This document shows, piece after piece, positions 22,700-34,762 of a stretch of 64,000 nucleotides of DNA. Position numbers and translations under genes: made by a program. A model generated the notes under the pieces. It saw only the letters and a program-made list of their open reading frames with translations, made no database searches and was not told where the DNA came from. The stretch comes from Ampullaceana balthica (lineage: Eukaryota > Mollusca > Gastropoda > Lymnaeidae). Position 1 is the first letter of the stretch. Each line of letters starts with the position of its first letter. Location: contig CALYLW010000569.1 in the NCBI GenBank assembly GCA_944989445.1, forward strand, positions 290,214 through 354,213, read 5' to 3'.

Positions 22700-23735
22700 A
22701 AAAAATACACAAACAAATTGTGCAATTAAAACAATAAATTTGAGCTTTATTTTAAACTAAAACGACAATAGACGTTTCGGCTAATGCCTTCATCAGTACG
22801 ATAACATAAAATAGGTACTTACATATATTAAAATTCTTAAAACATATTATATCATAAAATAATTTAAAATATTTATTTAAAATAAAATGAAAGGAAAAAC
22901 AAAAACAAACAAGGACACAGGATATCGAAAAAAGAAAGGAAGTATTTAAAATTACAGTTAGAACCACAACGGGAAAAACATTCTGCAGTTAGGTAAAATT
23001 GTGAATTTGGTTAATTCCATATGGAGCCAACGTACCAAATCGTTTTATAAGTCTATTTTCCATGTGGATCCTATCATGGGTATTGTTTGCATATAAAGTA
23101 CCAGTAACTGCAACATCTGAAATACTGTCATGGTCAACACTTTTAAAATGTTTAGATACAGGACATTGAGCTTGTTTATTTATATGAGACAGGTGTTCTC
23201 GAAACCGATCTCCAAGACGACGACCTGTCTCACCCACGTAAATTTTATTACACCTCTTGCAAAGAATTGCATAAATCTCGTTGCGACTTGTGCAAGTGAA
23301 TCCATCTTTTATTATGAAGTTTTCAAGAGGTAAAGAAATTTGGTTAATTTCAATCACATATGGACAAGTATTGCAACGGTTACGGTTGCAACCTTTTGTT
23401 CCAATAAGTGCTTTCATTGTGGGAAGGTGAATTATGACAAGTATAAAATTATATAAAATTATAAAATTATGGGGATGAAAAGTTAAAATAAATTTGGATC
23501 GATCACATTGATCACATTTATCAGAAACAGATGATGTAAATGTGTCCTGTCTAGTCATGCCTATAATTCGATTGACAGCGGATATTAAAACTGTTTCCGG
23601 GTATGAACTCCTTCGAAAAATATCAAGCATTTCATTAATTTTCTCCAAAAAGTCTGCCTCATCACTGCAGAGTCTTTATATCTCAAAGACGTTAGGGCTT
23701 TTTGAAGGCTAAATCCATCCCTTAATATAAACGAT
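22700..23735 (-). mobile_element. 5'-truncated Penelope-like element with GIY-YIG endonuclease
   Basis: On the minus strand an open frame (23,648-22,989, 219 codons) encodes the C-terminal endonuclease of a Penelope-like retroelement. A Cys-rich linker (KGCNRNRCNTCPYV, residues 85-98) is followed by the GIY-YIG core IYAILCKRC...IYVGETGRRLGDRFREHL (residues 125-153) with the catalytic-type Arg and the downstream Glu (MENRLI). The reverse transcriptase is missing, so the copy is 5' truncated. A short in-frame expansion (ATAAAATT repeats, near residue 60) interrupts the linker. The 3' flank contains GACGTTTCGGCTAATGCCTTCATCAG on the plus strand, a stretch characteristic of Penelope ends. It lies between F2 exons 1a and 1b. 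Confidence 0.85.
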
Positions 23736-24135
23736 CATAGCTCCCTTGGAGCACGCAAAGGGGTTCAAAATTGAATTGTTGCATATGGGACCATAGAGTT
23801 TAAATGTAATAGAGCTTGGTTTTGTTTTTCTAAACCTAGTCAAATATTTCTGTCCACTTTGGGAATTTCCTAAACCATTTCTGTTTGAAACTATTTCGCA
23901 TTGTTACCTTAATTTTTTTAGTGTATAATTTAAAGAGTTACATTTTACATCTTTTTTTACCATTTAAAAATTTGGTTAGCAAATTTCTCAAAAAAGTAAT
24001 TTAGACTCAAGATGCTAAAATCGTTTAGTTAATTATACACGAGTCCAGCAGCTACAATTGTTTCATTAATATTTTTTTTAAACAAAAGAAACATAACATG
24101 TATTAAAATAAACCATAAATTTACATTTATAGACA

Positions 24136-24987
24136 ATGCCACCCTCAAAGAGACTAAGGAAAAGCGTTGTACAAGTGGAACCGTCTTGCCCTCATGATTC
24201 TTCTATAGCCAGTGTTTCGAGTAGATTTATAGATGAACAGGCTCATTCGTGGGCCGATCTCCCCGCCATTGCCTTATGTGACATTATCATAAGGTTGCCC
24301 GATGTGGACAGGGCTTCTATGGCTCGGGTAAACACAATGGTAAAAGCAAAGAGGGCGGTGCTCGATATCTATGGTATTTTCGGCCGCTGTCTTTGTTGTC
24401 AACACGTGACATGGATTATAGTAGGATTCATCCTATGAATACCAAATCCGTCCAGGGGGTACGCCTCGCTCTGTCGTAACATCAATGTAAATAGATAACG
24501 GCACCGCTATCTATGTTTTTGGAATTATTTATAGATATATATATATATTACATATATATATGTATGTATATATATATATATATATATATATGTATGGCAA
24601 CCGTCCGTCCTCATGGGACGATGGCGTGTACTCCTGCTCCTCTGCCCCCCCCCTTTTTTTTTCTCATGGCCTTTCTCTACTCACTCAAATCTATGAGGGA
24701 TGCGTCCGCGACATGAATGCCCTCACGCACTTTTGCCCGCCAGGCGGTGCGCTCCTCAGCAATGGTCTCCCACGTTTTAGGGTCTATCTGTGCCAATGAC
24801 AGGTCTTTCTTGCAGGCGTCCTTGAAGTGCAAGCGGGGGTGACCTCTTTTTCTCATACCAGTTGCCAGCTCACCGTAAAGCAAGGCTCTAGGAATGCGTT
24901 CCGAGCTCATCCTGCGGACATGACCCAACAACCATAGGCACCTCTCACTCAGCATTGAGTGCATACTCAGCATATGGCTCATTTTGA

Positions 24988-25068
<81 letters not shown>

Positions 25069-25368
25069 GACATGCGTCAATCAGTCCTGAAAGTTCGATG
25101 TCGTTGTCCGCTTTTTCTCTGCTGGCCATCTTCTCCTGGCTCGTCTCTCTAAGCTCCTAACTACAAGGGTGGCTTCTGCTGCTTAAATACCTTCCTGTAA
25201 GTTAGACTGTCAAAGGATGCATTACCTCAGCAAAGCCCTCCAACAGTAGCGATCACTGTTCTTTTCCTCCGATGGCTTTGTAACGAAAATTTGACCTACT
25301 TTTCTAGATCCAGTTGCCAACTCTCCATACAGCACGGCTCTTGAAACAAGCTCCGAGCCCATTTTTGT

Positions 25369-25450
<82 letters not shown>

Positions 25451-28400
25451 GGATTTTTTATTGCACTCCTACAAGTATTATTTTTGAAAATAAATGATAA
25501 GATATTTTGATTTTTGTCCTACATTATTAAAACGCAAATGAGTTTTATTAAGATTTTCAACATAATGTTTCAACATTCAATGTTTTAAATGTTCTCATCA
25601 TGAAACAAGAACAACTTTATTATAATCTATAAAAAAAATTATTTTATCTAGAAATGTCTTGCCAATGTTCAGCCCCCTTTTTCATTGTTAAGGTGTGTCA
25701 AACTTGGAGGCAAGGCTTCAATGAACCATCTCTTTGGATGAAGAGGATAATCGAGCTTGGATATAAACATTCACCCTTATCAATCAATTCATCAATCAAT
25801 TTACTTAGAGGTAAAGTAATAAAACTATTCTTTTCTGTTTCGTATTAAATTTGAACCATCGCCGATAGATTCACCTTTGTTTTTGCCTAATATTTTTATA
25901 TTAAGTTCCAAAAACCATGTTAAAACAACAGTTACACAATTCTCATCGTTTACTTTGTATCTAGTTTTAAAAAAAAATTAAAAAATTATTTAATTTATTT
26001 TCTTCAAGGAAAAGCCGCCTTAAGTTTCGCCAGAAGTCCTTTTATAATATACGTGCAACATTTGAAGATCAACCTCGAGGGTTATTCCATGGAGGTTATC
26101 CGGGACCTGGCAACGATTGCAGACCTTCTAAATCAAGCTCATTTGCAAAAAATTATTATTGAGTTTTTTTATAACATTTGTGGTATAGACAAAAATCGAT
26201 CACATTTTTTGATCCCGTTCATTAGATTAATAAAAAATCAGTGCCAGTTAAAGGTAAGGAAAGCTCTTGTCTAAAAGTCATGTTTAAATCTTGATTGTAC
26301 AAACCTAAACATGGTCTAGATAAAGGTAAAAGAATGTAAGATACCATTGTATTTTGGGTTTTTTAATTTTAAAAAAATCCCATATACTGAATGTTCTTAA
26401 GACTTTCTTTTGAAAATGTTTCTTTTAAAAATAACACTTGTCATTATGTTTTAGTATATCATTATGTAATTTTGGTTAGCAATCATTAACACAATACTGT
26501 TTGACTTTTCGTTTAAACTTTATGTCATGTTAACAGTTGAATTGGCATACCCAAAGAGTCATCATTTGTTTCTCATTAGGAATTTGAAATAGTTTGTTCC
26601 AATTTTGACATGGTCAATGGAATGTTTTTTCTGGAGTATTTGGCAGACTCTTGTTCCGCATCACTTCAAACTATTTATTTGGGTGATTTATTTGAGGAAA
26701 CTGTTCCATTTGCCAAAACAGGACCGGCTATAAATGAAATAAAGGTAATTTTCTCATCATTTGAAAAGTTTAACTGTTTCGGTTATTTCATTTTCTATAA
26801 ATAGCGAGAAGTCAAGCCTTCATGACATAATTTTAATAACTGTCACCAGATGTCAACTTCGTTTTCTCTTTAAGTCTTCAAATAGAATGTATTACACTTG
26901 CTTCTTTGTCGATAGCAATGCTTCTTAAATTTTAGAAGGATGATCTAGTAAATTTTTTACTACTTTGCTAATACATATCAATTTCAGAAATTCTCAAAAT
27001 TGAAAAAACTTTATATAGACTACAAATTCTTGTCAGATGATTTACTCAAATCCTGGAGCGATGAGTGTCCATCACTTTCATTCCTAAAGATTTGGACTAA
27101 GCCACAAGGTATCTGTTGAAAATAAGGCATCATTTTTTTTAAAATTTATATGTTGGTCCCTCCTCATAAAAGCTCACGACCAGTCCGTGTGTTCTTTTTG
27201 TTCTGTGGTTGTGTTTGTTCTACAGAATAGAACAAATAATTGTGTTCATTTTTCTATTGGGATTTTTTTAAAAGACTATGAAAAGCCCGACTTGGCATCA
27301 GAATATGTGTACTTAAATTGAAAGTGCTATTTGACATGCAGATGACTACGAAGAGTGACGGGCATAGGAAAATACAAACGCACCGAAATATGCATATTCT
27401 GAATAAATTTTTTTGAAAATTTAATTCTCCAAGAAATGTGTTCGTATGGTAATAACTTACGTATGTAAATATTTTTTGGATTGAAAAATAAGCTTTTGTA
27501 TTTTTTTGGTATGGAGGCGTTGTTTCATTTAGCTAGAGAATCAATGAATTAATTTATAATTATTTGTTTTTTTATTAACTTGAGCATGTGGACTAGTGCT
27601 GATTAATTATTTCAGATGTGGTTTCTTATCTAGTGATTTTTATTGTATAAGACATTGCACTATACACCTATATAATATCTCTACACAGACACAGTTCTAG
27701 TCCCTTTATAACACAACTAAACCAAAGAAGTGACTGGCAAACCAAACGGAAGCCCTGTAATAACTTGGTGGTAGCAAAATACCAATTCAGTTTATGTTTC
27801 ACTAGCATACAAAAGAATATTTTCTATTTGGATACCTAATTTATATCTGATAGATTTCATTTTATATACAAATACAAATGACATATAACGTTAAATTGGT
27901 TTTAGTGATGAAATACACATGCGCAGAAGATGACAATAGCATGAAGGACATTAATTTTGTTTTATTTTGAGATATCACACATAAATTCCTGTTACAATCA
28001 TTCCCTTTCAGAACAAGTGATTAGTTCTGAGGCGTGGCACGATTTGGTCAGGACTCATCCAGAATTTTTAGTAGCAATCGAATATTATCAAGACCTTGAT
28101 TATTCCATTCTATCACCGGCCATTCCCCTCTATTATTTAGAATTTGATCATGCAATCAGAGTTGCATCAAATGAAGAGGTAGGTTGACTGCTCTTACTCA
28201 CTATTATTGAACTAAATCTCTATGACTACTAATCACCAGCTACGCTCTTTTGTTGAAACACGCAGCCTCTGCTCCTAAAACACGCAATAAAACATATAGC
28301 TAAAGTTATTTCTCTGTTTCTACACTTCGACCCTCGCCGCCAGAAGAATATAATTTTTCCCTATACAATTTTAATTGTAAAAATTTTTTAACTTCCTTAA

Positions 28401-30322
28401 TTGCACAATATATTGCCATTTATTGCTATGAAGTAATGGGATTGTAAATAACTCTTCGATAATGAAAGAAAATAGAATTTTGATATTTGCACTGACGCAA
28501 GTTGATTGGTTTTTCCACATTTGTCGGCACATATTCCTCGTATAGTGGAGCACTATTGTGGTATTTTAGCAGGCTTCTTATCATAGGTGGGGGTGGGGGG
28601 GACGTCAATAATCTCAACCTAATCCAGGTGGAATAACTCTAAATTTACCACTGCTAATACGGCAGGAACCCAAATTGAGCAAACCATCTACTAGATCTGA
28701 TTCGGTCCCCCTGGCCAGTAAAATATGTTTATACTATAAAGAAAATATAATTTTTATTGGGAAGTAATAATGACACTATACATTTTTATGTTAGAAATAA
28801 ATAGATCAACTTTCATTTCATGATCTAAATGTGACGTTTTCTACTTTTCCACAAAGCATAATCTTTGATCTATCTATCAATGTTGGCAGCCATGCCGTGC
28901 TCAAAAGCCAAACTAGCTATATATTAGTCAATCTTTGTGATCTTAATTCATTTTTCATTATTTTATTTTTAAATAAATTCTTTCGTAGCTGGCAGTTGTA
29001 GGCAATGTTCCAATGCTATTTATATTATGTAAGGCAGTGTAACTTCGAAGCTTAACATCTTAATAAACCTTAATAAATCAAACGAGTTTTAATTCATTCA
29101 TTCATTTTGTTAACCATTTAGGTAAATTACTTTTTTCTTAGCAAGTTAGATAATCTAAATACGAATACTTTACAATAATTTGAATGAAAAATATCACTGT
29201 CTAGTTGATAAGGTAGTTTACGGAAACCATATTTGCTTAACGAATTCTATAACTGTCATTACCTCTCATGAATATCTACATTTACTTATAGTATATAAAG
29301 TACATGTTTCCAGTTGTATAATATTTTTAGAAAAGAAAAATATATATAATACACATGTATTTATATTAATGTAAACTGAATACTCATACTTTTTTAGATA
29401 TCCAGTGTCCTTCTACATTTGGCCAACTACCATAAAACACTGACCTATCTCTACTTGGACTTTTATGTGAACTTCGGAGAACCTGAACCAGCCGTAGTTC
29501 ATGGCATACTCTCGAAATGCAGCAAACTGTGAGTGTATTTTAACGTGTGCTAACCTATGCTGGCAGTTATCTTATCCCATCAACAAAAGATGTCCCACAA
29601 TACATGCGATATTTTTTTATTTTCAACTACGAATTAGAACATTTATTTATCGGATTCGGAATTTTAGCCAATTTGTTAATGCAATAAAATGTAATTTAAT
29701 AGGATTATTTATGGGTAATGTGAGGTTTCGTCTGATAAAATGACAAGACAGGCATAGTAATTTTACTTGGAAATAGGTCTGCATTTAGATTTAGAGGATC
29801 GCTAAAACATTAAAAAGTGTTTTAAATTATTTTTTTTTAATTTAAAAAAAAACAACAACATAGTATAAAATTAAAATACAGTTGGGCCTCCCTAAGTCGA
29901 AAACCTCCTTATATCGAATTAATTGTTAGGTCCCAACCAAATTCCATAAGACTAATGTATTTGAGATCTACTTAACTGGAATATTTTTGGCTTCCATCCT
30001 CCGTTAGTAGTATTTTCCAAAGCCTTTGGGTTATTTTTTCTGGGGAGAACTTTCAGAACAAATGACACTAAAACTGGGGAGGCTGCCCCGATGGCAAATC
30101 GTTGTTACGCATCTGCGTTTGTGATCCTATTTTATTTAAATTGAATAATTCATTATTTTTTAGAACATATTTAGATCATTAAAAATTTAAACTTTAATTA
30201 TATATTACACCTTTAAGGCAATAATTTTTTTTATTAAATGTTGTTGTTTTTTCTTCTCCAGCAAACCTTATACCTTTAAGAGATCCCGTCTTAATTGCTT
30301 CTGTTGGTCGATTAGCAAATAA
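24136..30322 (+). CDS. F2: F-box protein with LRR-like body, FBXO33/39-like
   Basis: Spliced model: exons 24,136-24,327; 25,693-25,810; 26,009-26,253; 26,580-26,744; 26,988-27,108; 28,012-28,178; 29,398-29,528; 30,262-30,322, about 399 residues with every border GT/AG. The F-box is at residues 38-70 (SWADLPAIALCDIIIRLPDV, then SMAR|VCQTW). Later blocks parallel F1: GKAALSFARS, DLATIADLLNQA, ADSCSASLQTIYL, YKFLSDDLLKSWSDECPSL, VISSEAW..LVRTHPEFLV, YHKTLTYLYLDFYV. Such proteins recruit substrates to SCF ubiquitin ligases; the target is unknown. Intron 6 is only 1.2 kb because it lacks the two LINEs found in F1. The last exon also has an open frame of about 95 codons in a different phase (30,263-30,548) that better conserves the F1 sequence, so the true C-terminus may differ. 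Confidence 0.75.
24563..25447 (-). mobile_element. LINE C-terminal fragments with TA microsatellites in F2 intron 1
   Basis: On the minus strand, 24,965-24,680 encodes the LINE C-terminal signature: WLLGHVRRMSSERIPRALLY, then GELATGMRKRGHPRLHFKDA, then DPKTWETIAEERTAWRAKV. A second short piece with the same LYGELATG-like signal lies at about 25,310-25,350 (minus). TA arrays at 24,565-24,592, 24,991-25,065 and 25,371-25,447 interrupt and flank the pieces, one of them inside the coding part. Only 3' ends are present. Confidence 0.7.
29879..30060 (+). mobile_element. Pogo/Tigger-like TIR fragment in F2 intron 7
   Basis: CAGTTGGGCCTCCCTAAGTC, followed by TTATATCGAATTAATTG, resembles the CAGTTG-CCTC-TATATCGAA terminus of pogo-type (Tc1/mariner superfamily) elements. 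The opposite terminus was not identified, so the right boundary given is approximate. Confidence 0.4.
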
Positions 30323-30689
30323 GATATTTTTCTCAAGAATTATGCCTGCAAAAGTTCAAGTTTTATATTCCTTGAAGATAAACACGATTCTTTTATCATA
30401 TCAAGAGAAAATTAACATTGATATATTAAGGTCTATTGATAACATTTCATTTTTAGCTCATATTATTGTTGACATGAGTGGTATTTTATTTTTAAAAATC
30501 ACTCTAATTTTAGAGTTTGTCCTCAATGGCACTTTTAATAGCATATGAATATTTTGTGCATAGTATTTGTACCAACAATATTGCATGGTGCTTATTTTAT
30601 TTTATTTATTTACCTTAGTATACATTGGAATAATCCATCTATTACTTAATTTTTATAGTAAATAGTATTTTATAATAAAATGTATCTAT

Positions 30690-31047
30690 GTATAAATAAC
30701 ATGTTTATTGGCTTTAGTCCGTCTTACAAATGCTTAGTAGGGTGGCGAACAGTCTTTTGTTCACAATATATATTACACGATTTCAATTTATCAAATCTAA
30801 TTTGAAATTACCGTGGCGTTTAACATTATGATGTTGACATTTAACATTACTATGTCCATTATATATAAACTATGTATAGATAACATGCTCATTGGATTTA
30901 GTCAGTCTTATAAATGCTTACTGGGGTGGCGAATTGTTCTTGGTTGACAATATATATTTAACTATTTCTGTGTTAATATAATTTGAAAATACCGCTTAGT
31001 TTCATATTATGCGATTGCTATTTAACATTACTATGTCTATTATGTTT
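30690..31047 (+). repeat. Two tandem copies of a ~180-bp repeat
   Basis: The block ATAACATG-TATTGG-TTTAGTC-GTCTTA-AAATGCTTA-T-GGGTGGCGAA recurs about 185 bp later (30,699 and 30,884), and so does the closing CATTTAACATTACTATGTC. The copies are about 80% alike by eye. Non-coding, downstream of F2. Confidence 0.7.
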
Positions 31048-31392
31048 CACGTTTTAGAAAAGTTAACAATTACATAAACTAAAGCAGAATAACAATAACA
31101 ATAACAATAACAATTTCTCCAAAGATAACAAAACGTTTACATACGTTACTGTAGCAGCAAGGAAAATTTAGATAACAAAATAAACTAATGCATCATAACG
31201 GACTTGTTCAATTCATTTGTTTACTTATTATTGGAGGTTGTAATTTATTGAATTTATTTCATTTCTGAATTTTTAAATATTTTAACTATTTCTTACAATA
31301 TTTTAAAGAACCCTTTTAAAAAAAATTGCTACTCAAAAATTTATTTTTAACATATATAAAAAATATTCTATTTATGCAAGTTAAATGTGAAT

Positions 31393-31431
<39 letters not shown>

Positions 31432-32008
31432 CGCAGGAGCAGCTTAGTGAAATATCCACAGGTTAGGAACTTAAACCAATATTTGAACAAGGATACCACT
31501 AATTTTGGTTACAAAAACAGATCCCAATTTCATATCGTGCTTTATGGGTTACTGTACAGAAGTTGTTTAACTTTTTTTCTGTCGATCGACCTATTTGGTA
31601 GAACAGGGATTCAGTGCCATTATGAACCTTAACACACACACACACAATAAAAATGCATTCATTAATTAAGAACCGGCTAGAAAGTATGGCTCATGGGATT
31701 TGCCGTTGCTATTCACAAACATTGAGTCGGACATAAATACACCTTAATTTTATTAAGTTTTATTTTTTTAAAAAGTTATAATTTCAATAAATAATTCATC
31801 ATAAAATTTTTTTATTTTTTTTTACTCTGCCTTTTATGTAGTTTTTTCACTTGGGGGTTCGTGGGCCATGGGTCAAAAATGTTTGGGAACCACTGATCTA
31901 AAGTATTAACATTAAAAATATCCATTCGAGTTTACTTTGCAGACAAAATACTAAAAAATATTACAATTAATACACGCAGCCAAATATCAAATAAACGTCC
32001 ATGCAAAT
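31048..32008. other. Intergenic AT-rich DNA with a TA microsatellite
   Basis: Holds AATAAC repeats (about 31,086-31,112), a (TA)n tract at 31,398-31,430 and a short (CA)n at about 31,633. No supported gene. Confidence 0.5.
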
Positions 32009-32427
32009 TGTTAAAACAAAATGACCGCCACAAGGGTCAGTGTTAAAACAAAATGACCAACGCAAGGGTAGGTGTTAAAACAAAATGACCGCCACAAGGG
32101 TCGGTGCTAAAACAAAATGACCGCCACAAGGGTCGGTGTTAAAACAAAATGACCGCCACAAGGGTCAGTGTTAAAACAAAATGACCGCCACAAGGTAGGT
32201 GTTAAAACAAAATGACCGCCACACGGGTCAGCGTTAAAACAAAATGACCGCCATATGGGTCGGTGTTAAAACAAAATGACCGCCACAAGGTTCAGTGTTA
32301 AAACAAAATGACCGCCACAAGGTCGGTGTTAAAACAAAATGACCGCCACACGGGTCAGCGTTAAAACAAAATGACCGCCACAAGGGTTGGTGTTAAAAAC
32401 AAAATGACCGCCACAAGGGTCAGTGTT
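32009..32427 (+). repeat. 32-bp minisatellite, about 13 copies
   Basis: The unit is GTTAAAACAAAATGACCGCC followed by ACAAGGGTCGGT-type sequence. Thirteen copies can be counted, two with a one-base deletion in the GGG run and several single-base variants (CACACGG, CATATGG). Units abut with no unique spacers, which rules out a CRISPR array. It lies between F2 and F3. Confidence 0.95.
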
Positions 32428-32485
32428 AACATGGTTTAACAGTTCTGCCTAGTGTAAAAGATTATAAAATGATCCTTAGGCACGA

Positions 32486-32854
32486 GAGGGGCCCTCCAAA
32501 AATGACGTAACGGGTTTAGGGGGGACATACATCTGTGATAAGTTATGACTAGGGGGAGAAGGGGGTTTAAAAAATATGTGATGTCAAATCAAAAGGCGCA
32601 ACTTTAACTAAAAATTTTACTGACATACTCAATTGCATTATAATTTATTTGATGACTTTTTACATGGCTTCATGCACGTTACAATATCAGAGAGCAGCCT
32701 TACATAATACTTAAATGACAAAAACGTGATTTGAAACACGCACATGTTCAAATAGAAAATACGGCTTTTATGGGGGGGGGAAGCACAAAGATTTTGAAAG
32801 TCATATTGGAGGGGGTCTACGAAACTTTCGTGACGTCTTTTATGGACGGCCCCT
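32486..32854. mobile_element. Diverged relative of the 1,781 MITE
   Basis: Termini GGGGCCCTCCAAAAATGACG and CGTGACGTCTTTTATGGACGGCCCC are approximate inverses. Internal landmarks (AGGGGGG near the left end, CATGGCTTCATGCACGTTAC, AATAGAAAATACGGCTTTTA, TCATATTGGAGGGGG) occur in the same order as in 1,781-2,218. Non-coding. Confidence 0.6.
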
Positions 32855-32929
32855 GATGAACTAATTGACCTTCTTCATCTATGTTAAATTATATTTATTG
32901 AGGCCCCTATCCTATTAATTCGTGCAGGA

Positions 32930-33415
32930 TTCCGGATTCAACGCTTCCGGATCTGTCATCAACTTTTTCAAAACGCTTGTAAACACGTTTTCTGACTTGC
33001 TAGAGAGCTGAAACTTTTCACAGTATGTTTGGCTTGTGGGGAGGATAAAGCTATTACATTTTCAGATCGATCGAATGTACCGTAATTAAATTAATGCATT
33101 TTTAGTTTATCTCTATATGTAGCGGACAGCTTTTGTTGCCATTTTACGCGTCACGCTGATTTAAGTTCAGCCATCCGTGACCAAACATGTTCCCTCCCCC
33201 ATCCGTTTTACAACAAAGGGTATTTAAGGCAATCTCAGACTGTAGATGCCTCTCGCGTTTAAGCATAATAAATACTTTTTAGTTATTTCTCATATATAAG
33301 GGATTTATAGTTTTTACGGTGTTGTTTAATTCAATCCCTTATATTAACTTACTTTGTTTTTACAGGGTTGTTTAATTCAATCCCTTATATTAACTTTACG
33401 GTCTTCTTATATAGA
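32930..33415. repeat. Fragments of the '0.5-kb' dispersed repeat
   Basis: CAGATCGATCGAATGTACCG and ATTAAATTAATGCATTTTTA (33,064-33,108) are the inverse of blocks in the 54.4-56.4 kb array. AAGGGATTTATAG and TCAATCCCTTATATTAACTT (33,296-33,400, twice) are the array's junction motif. It is one degenerate copy plus a small internal duplication. Confidence 0.5.
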
Positions 33416-33631
33416 CAATCCATGTATTGTGAAAAAATAGTTTTTTCTTCTAAGTGGATCAGCGCACATATGGAAAGGAGTTAAGAATGTGTAAGTTTAT
33501 ATTTATAGAAAATTTCAAATTTTGCTCACAAATTTCTTTTTTAGATGAACTTGGCTAACAGGACATTTAACAGGACTTCATGAATGAAATTAAGTTTTAC
33601 AAATCTTTTGTTAACGCGTAAAAGTAGAAAA

Positions 33632-33931
33632 TAAAATGAACAAAAAAACTTTTTTAGAATCTCGCATGAAAAAGCAGAAAATAATTTTTTTGTCACAATC
33701 TAAGTAGTCACACAAGGGGACTCAGAACTTTTGTGTTAGTTTATCAAATTTTATATCTCACATTAAATCCCACAATCGATCACAATAAATATCAATAAAA
33801 CTTCTGAGTCCCCCTGTGTGAATACTTAGTGTGTGACTAAAAAATTATTTTCTGCCTTTTCATGCGAGATTCTACATTCCTCACTGCAGCTAGGCCTCAT
33901 CTTTTTAAATAAGTTTTTTTGTTCATTTTAT
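33632..33931. mobile_element. Foldback/MITE hairpin upstream of F3
   Basis: The left arm 33,632-33,729 (AAAATGAACAAAAAAACTTT ... AGGGGACTCAGAA) is inverted at 33,802-33,931 (TTCTGAGTCCCCCTGTGTG ... AGTTTTTTTGTTCATTTT). The right arm holds about 35 extra bases (ATTCCTCACTGCAGCTAGGC region). The loop is about 70 bp. It has no coding capacity. Confidence 0.75.
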
Positions 33932-34126
33932 CTGTATCGAATTTGAATGTCATATGGGTTATTTGTTAAATATTGATTAAAATTATATTATATAAAAATA
34001 CTTAATTCCGCTGCATTAAGACCATTTTAACTAAGTTAATGTTTTTATTTGTAATTAGTGTAAGGATAATAAACAAAACGAAGCATCATCATTAACATAA
34101 AATGAATCGTTTATTAGGTAATTAAA

Positions 34127-34762
34127 TCTAAGATTTAATGGGCATCGGAAATAAAACATTGCTTGTTCGATCAGCAGGAATCTTGATTGATTTGCAATAA
34201 GTTTACCCTAGATAGTCTTATCGGTCACAATCACAAGCACTCTTTTGTAGCAGTTGAATTATTGTTAGAGACACGTTTATATTTTAAATGCACGCCAACT
34301 CTGATAATTTCTCAAAGCTCTTTTGGAACACTAGTTTGCACTATCACTTAAAACCTTCTATATACCACTATTCTAGAAATGACATTTACAATAACAATTT
34401 AAGACTTTTCATTCATTTGGTGAAAAAATCTGAATTTTACTCAGAACAAAGAGGTATCATCTTTTTTTCAAATTTAACAAGAATTAAGGTAAATACAAGT
34501 TTTTATTCAATCAGCTGAAGAAAAAAGCATCTAATGCCATTGGAGGAAAAAATGTCGTCCTCAACAAAGTGACAGAAGAATTTACTTTTTTTTAAAATTT
34601 TATACTCAAAGTACTTACCGAAATTTTTATGGTGATTTATTTGAAAACCACATAAAATTGTTTTGAAATATAAATTCAGAGGAAATAAAAGGAAGCTTGC
34701 ATTTTGTAATCATCGATTTGAATCACATTACTGCATGAAACGAGAACGTGATGTTTGAAGAA
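34127..34762 (+). other. Shared upstream region of F3 (and F4)
   Basis: It aligns to the two halves of the F4 upstream region (56,371-56,503 and 61,806-62,296). Landmarks are TTAGAGACACGTTTATAT, GAAACACTAGTT/GGAACACTAGTT and CACTATCACTT. It therefore represents the empty site of the Harbinger insertion in F4. It probably contains the promoter/5' UTR of this subfamily. The small open frame at 34,288-34,518 is not conserved in F4. Confidence 0.6.

Noticed and set aside
24513..24799. Overlapping plus-strand frames around 24.5-24.8 kb
   Set aside because: They are the antisense of the minus-strand LINE C-terminal coding and a TA array.
32009..32427. CRISPR-like regular repeats
   Set aside because: Units are contiguous with no variable spacers, and the surrounding genome is plainly eukaryotic; it is a minisatellite.
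34288..34518. 76-codon open frame upstream of F3
   Set aside because: It lies in the duplicated upstream region; the frame is not kept in the F4 copy, and composition is typical of AT-rich non-coding DNA.
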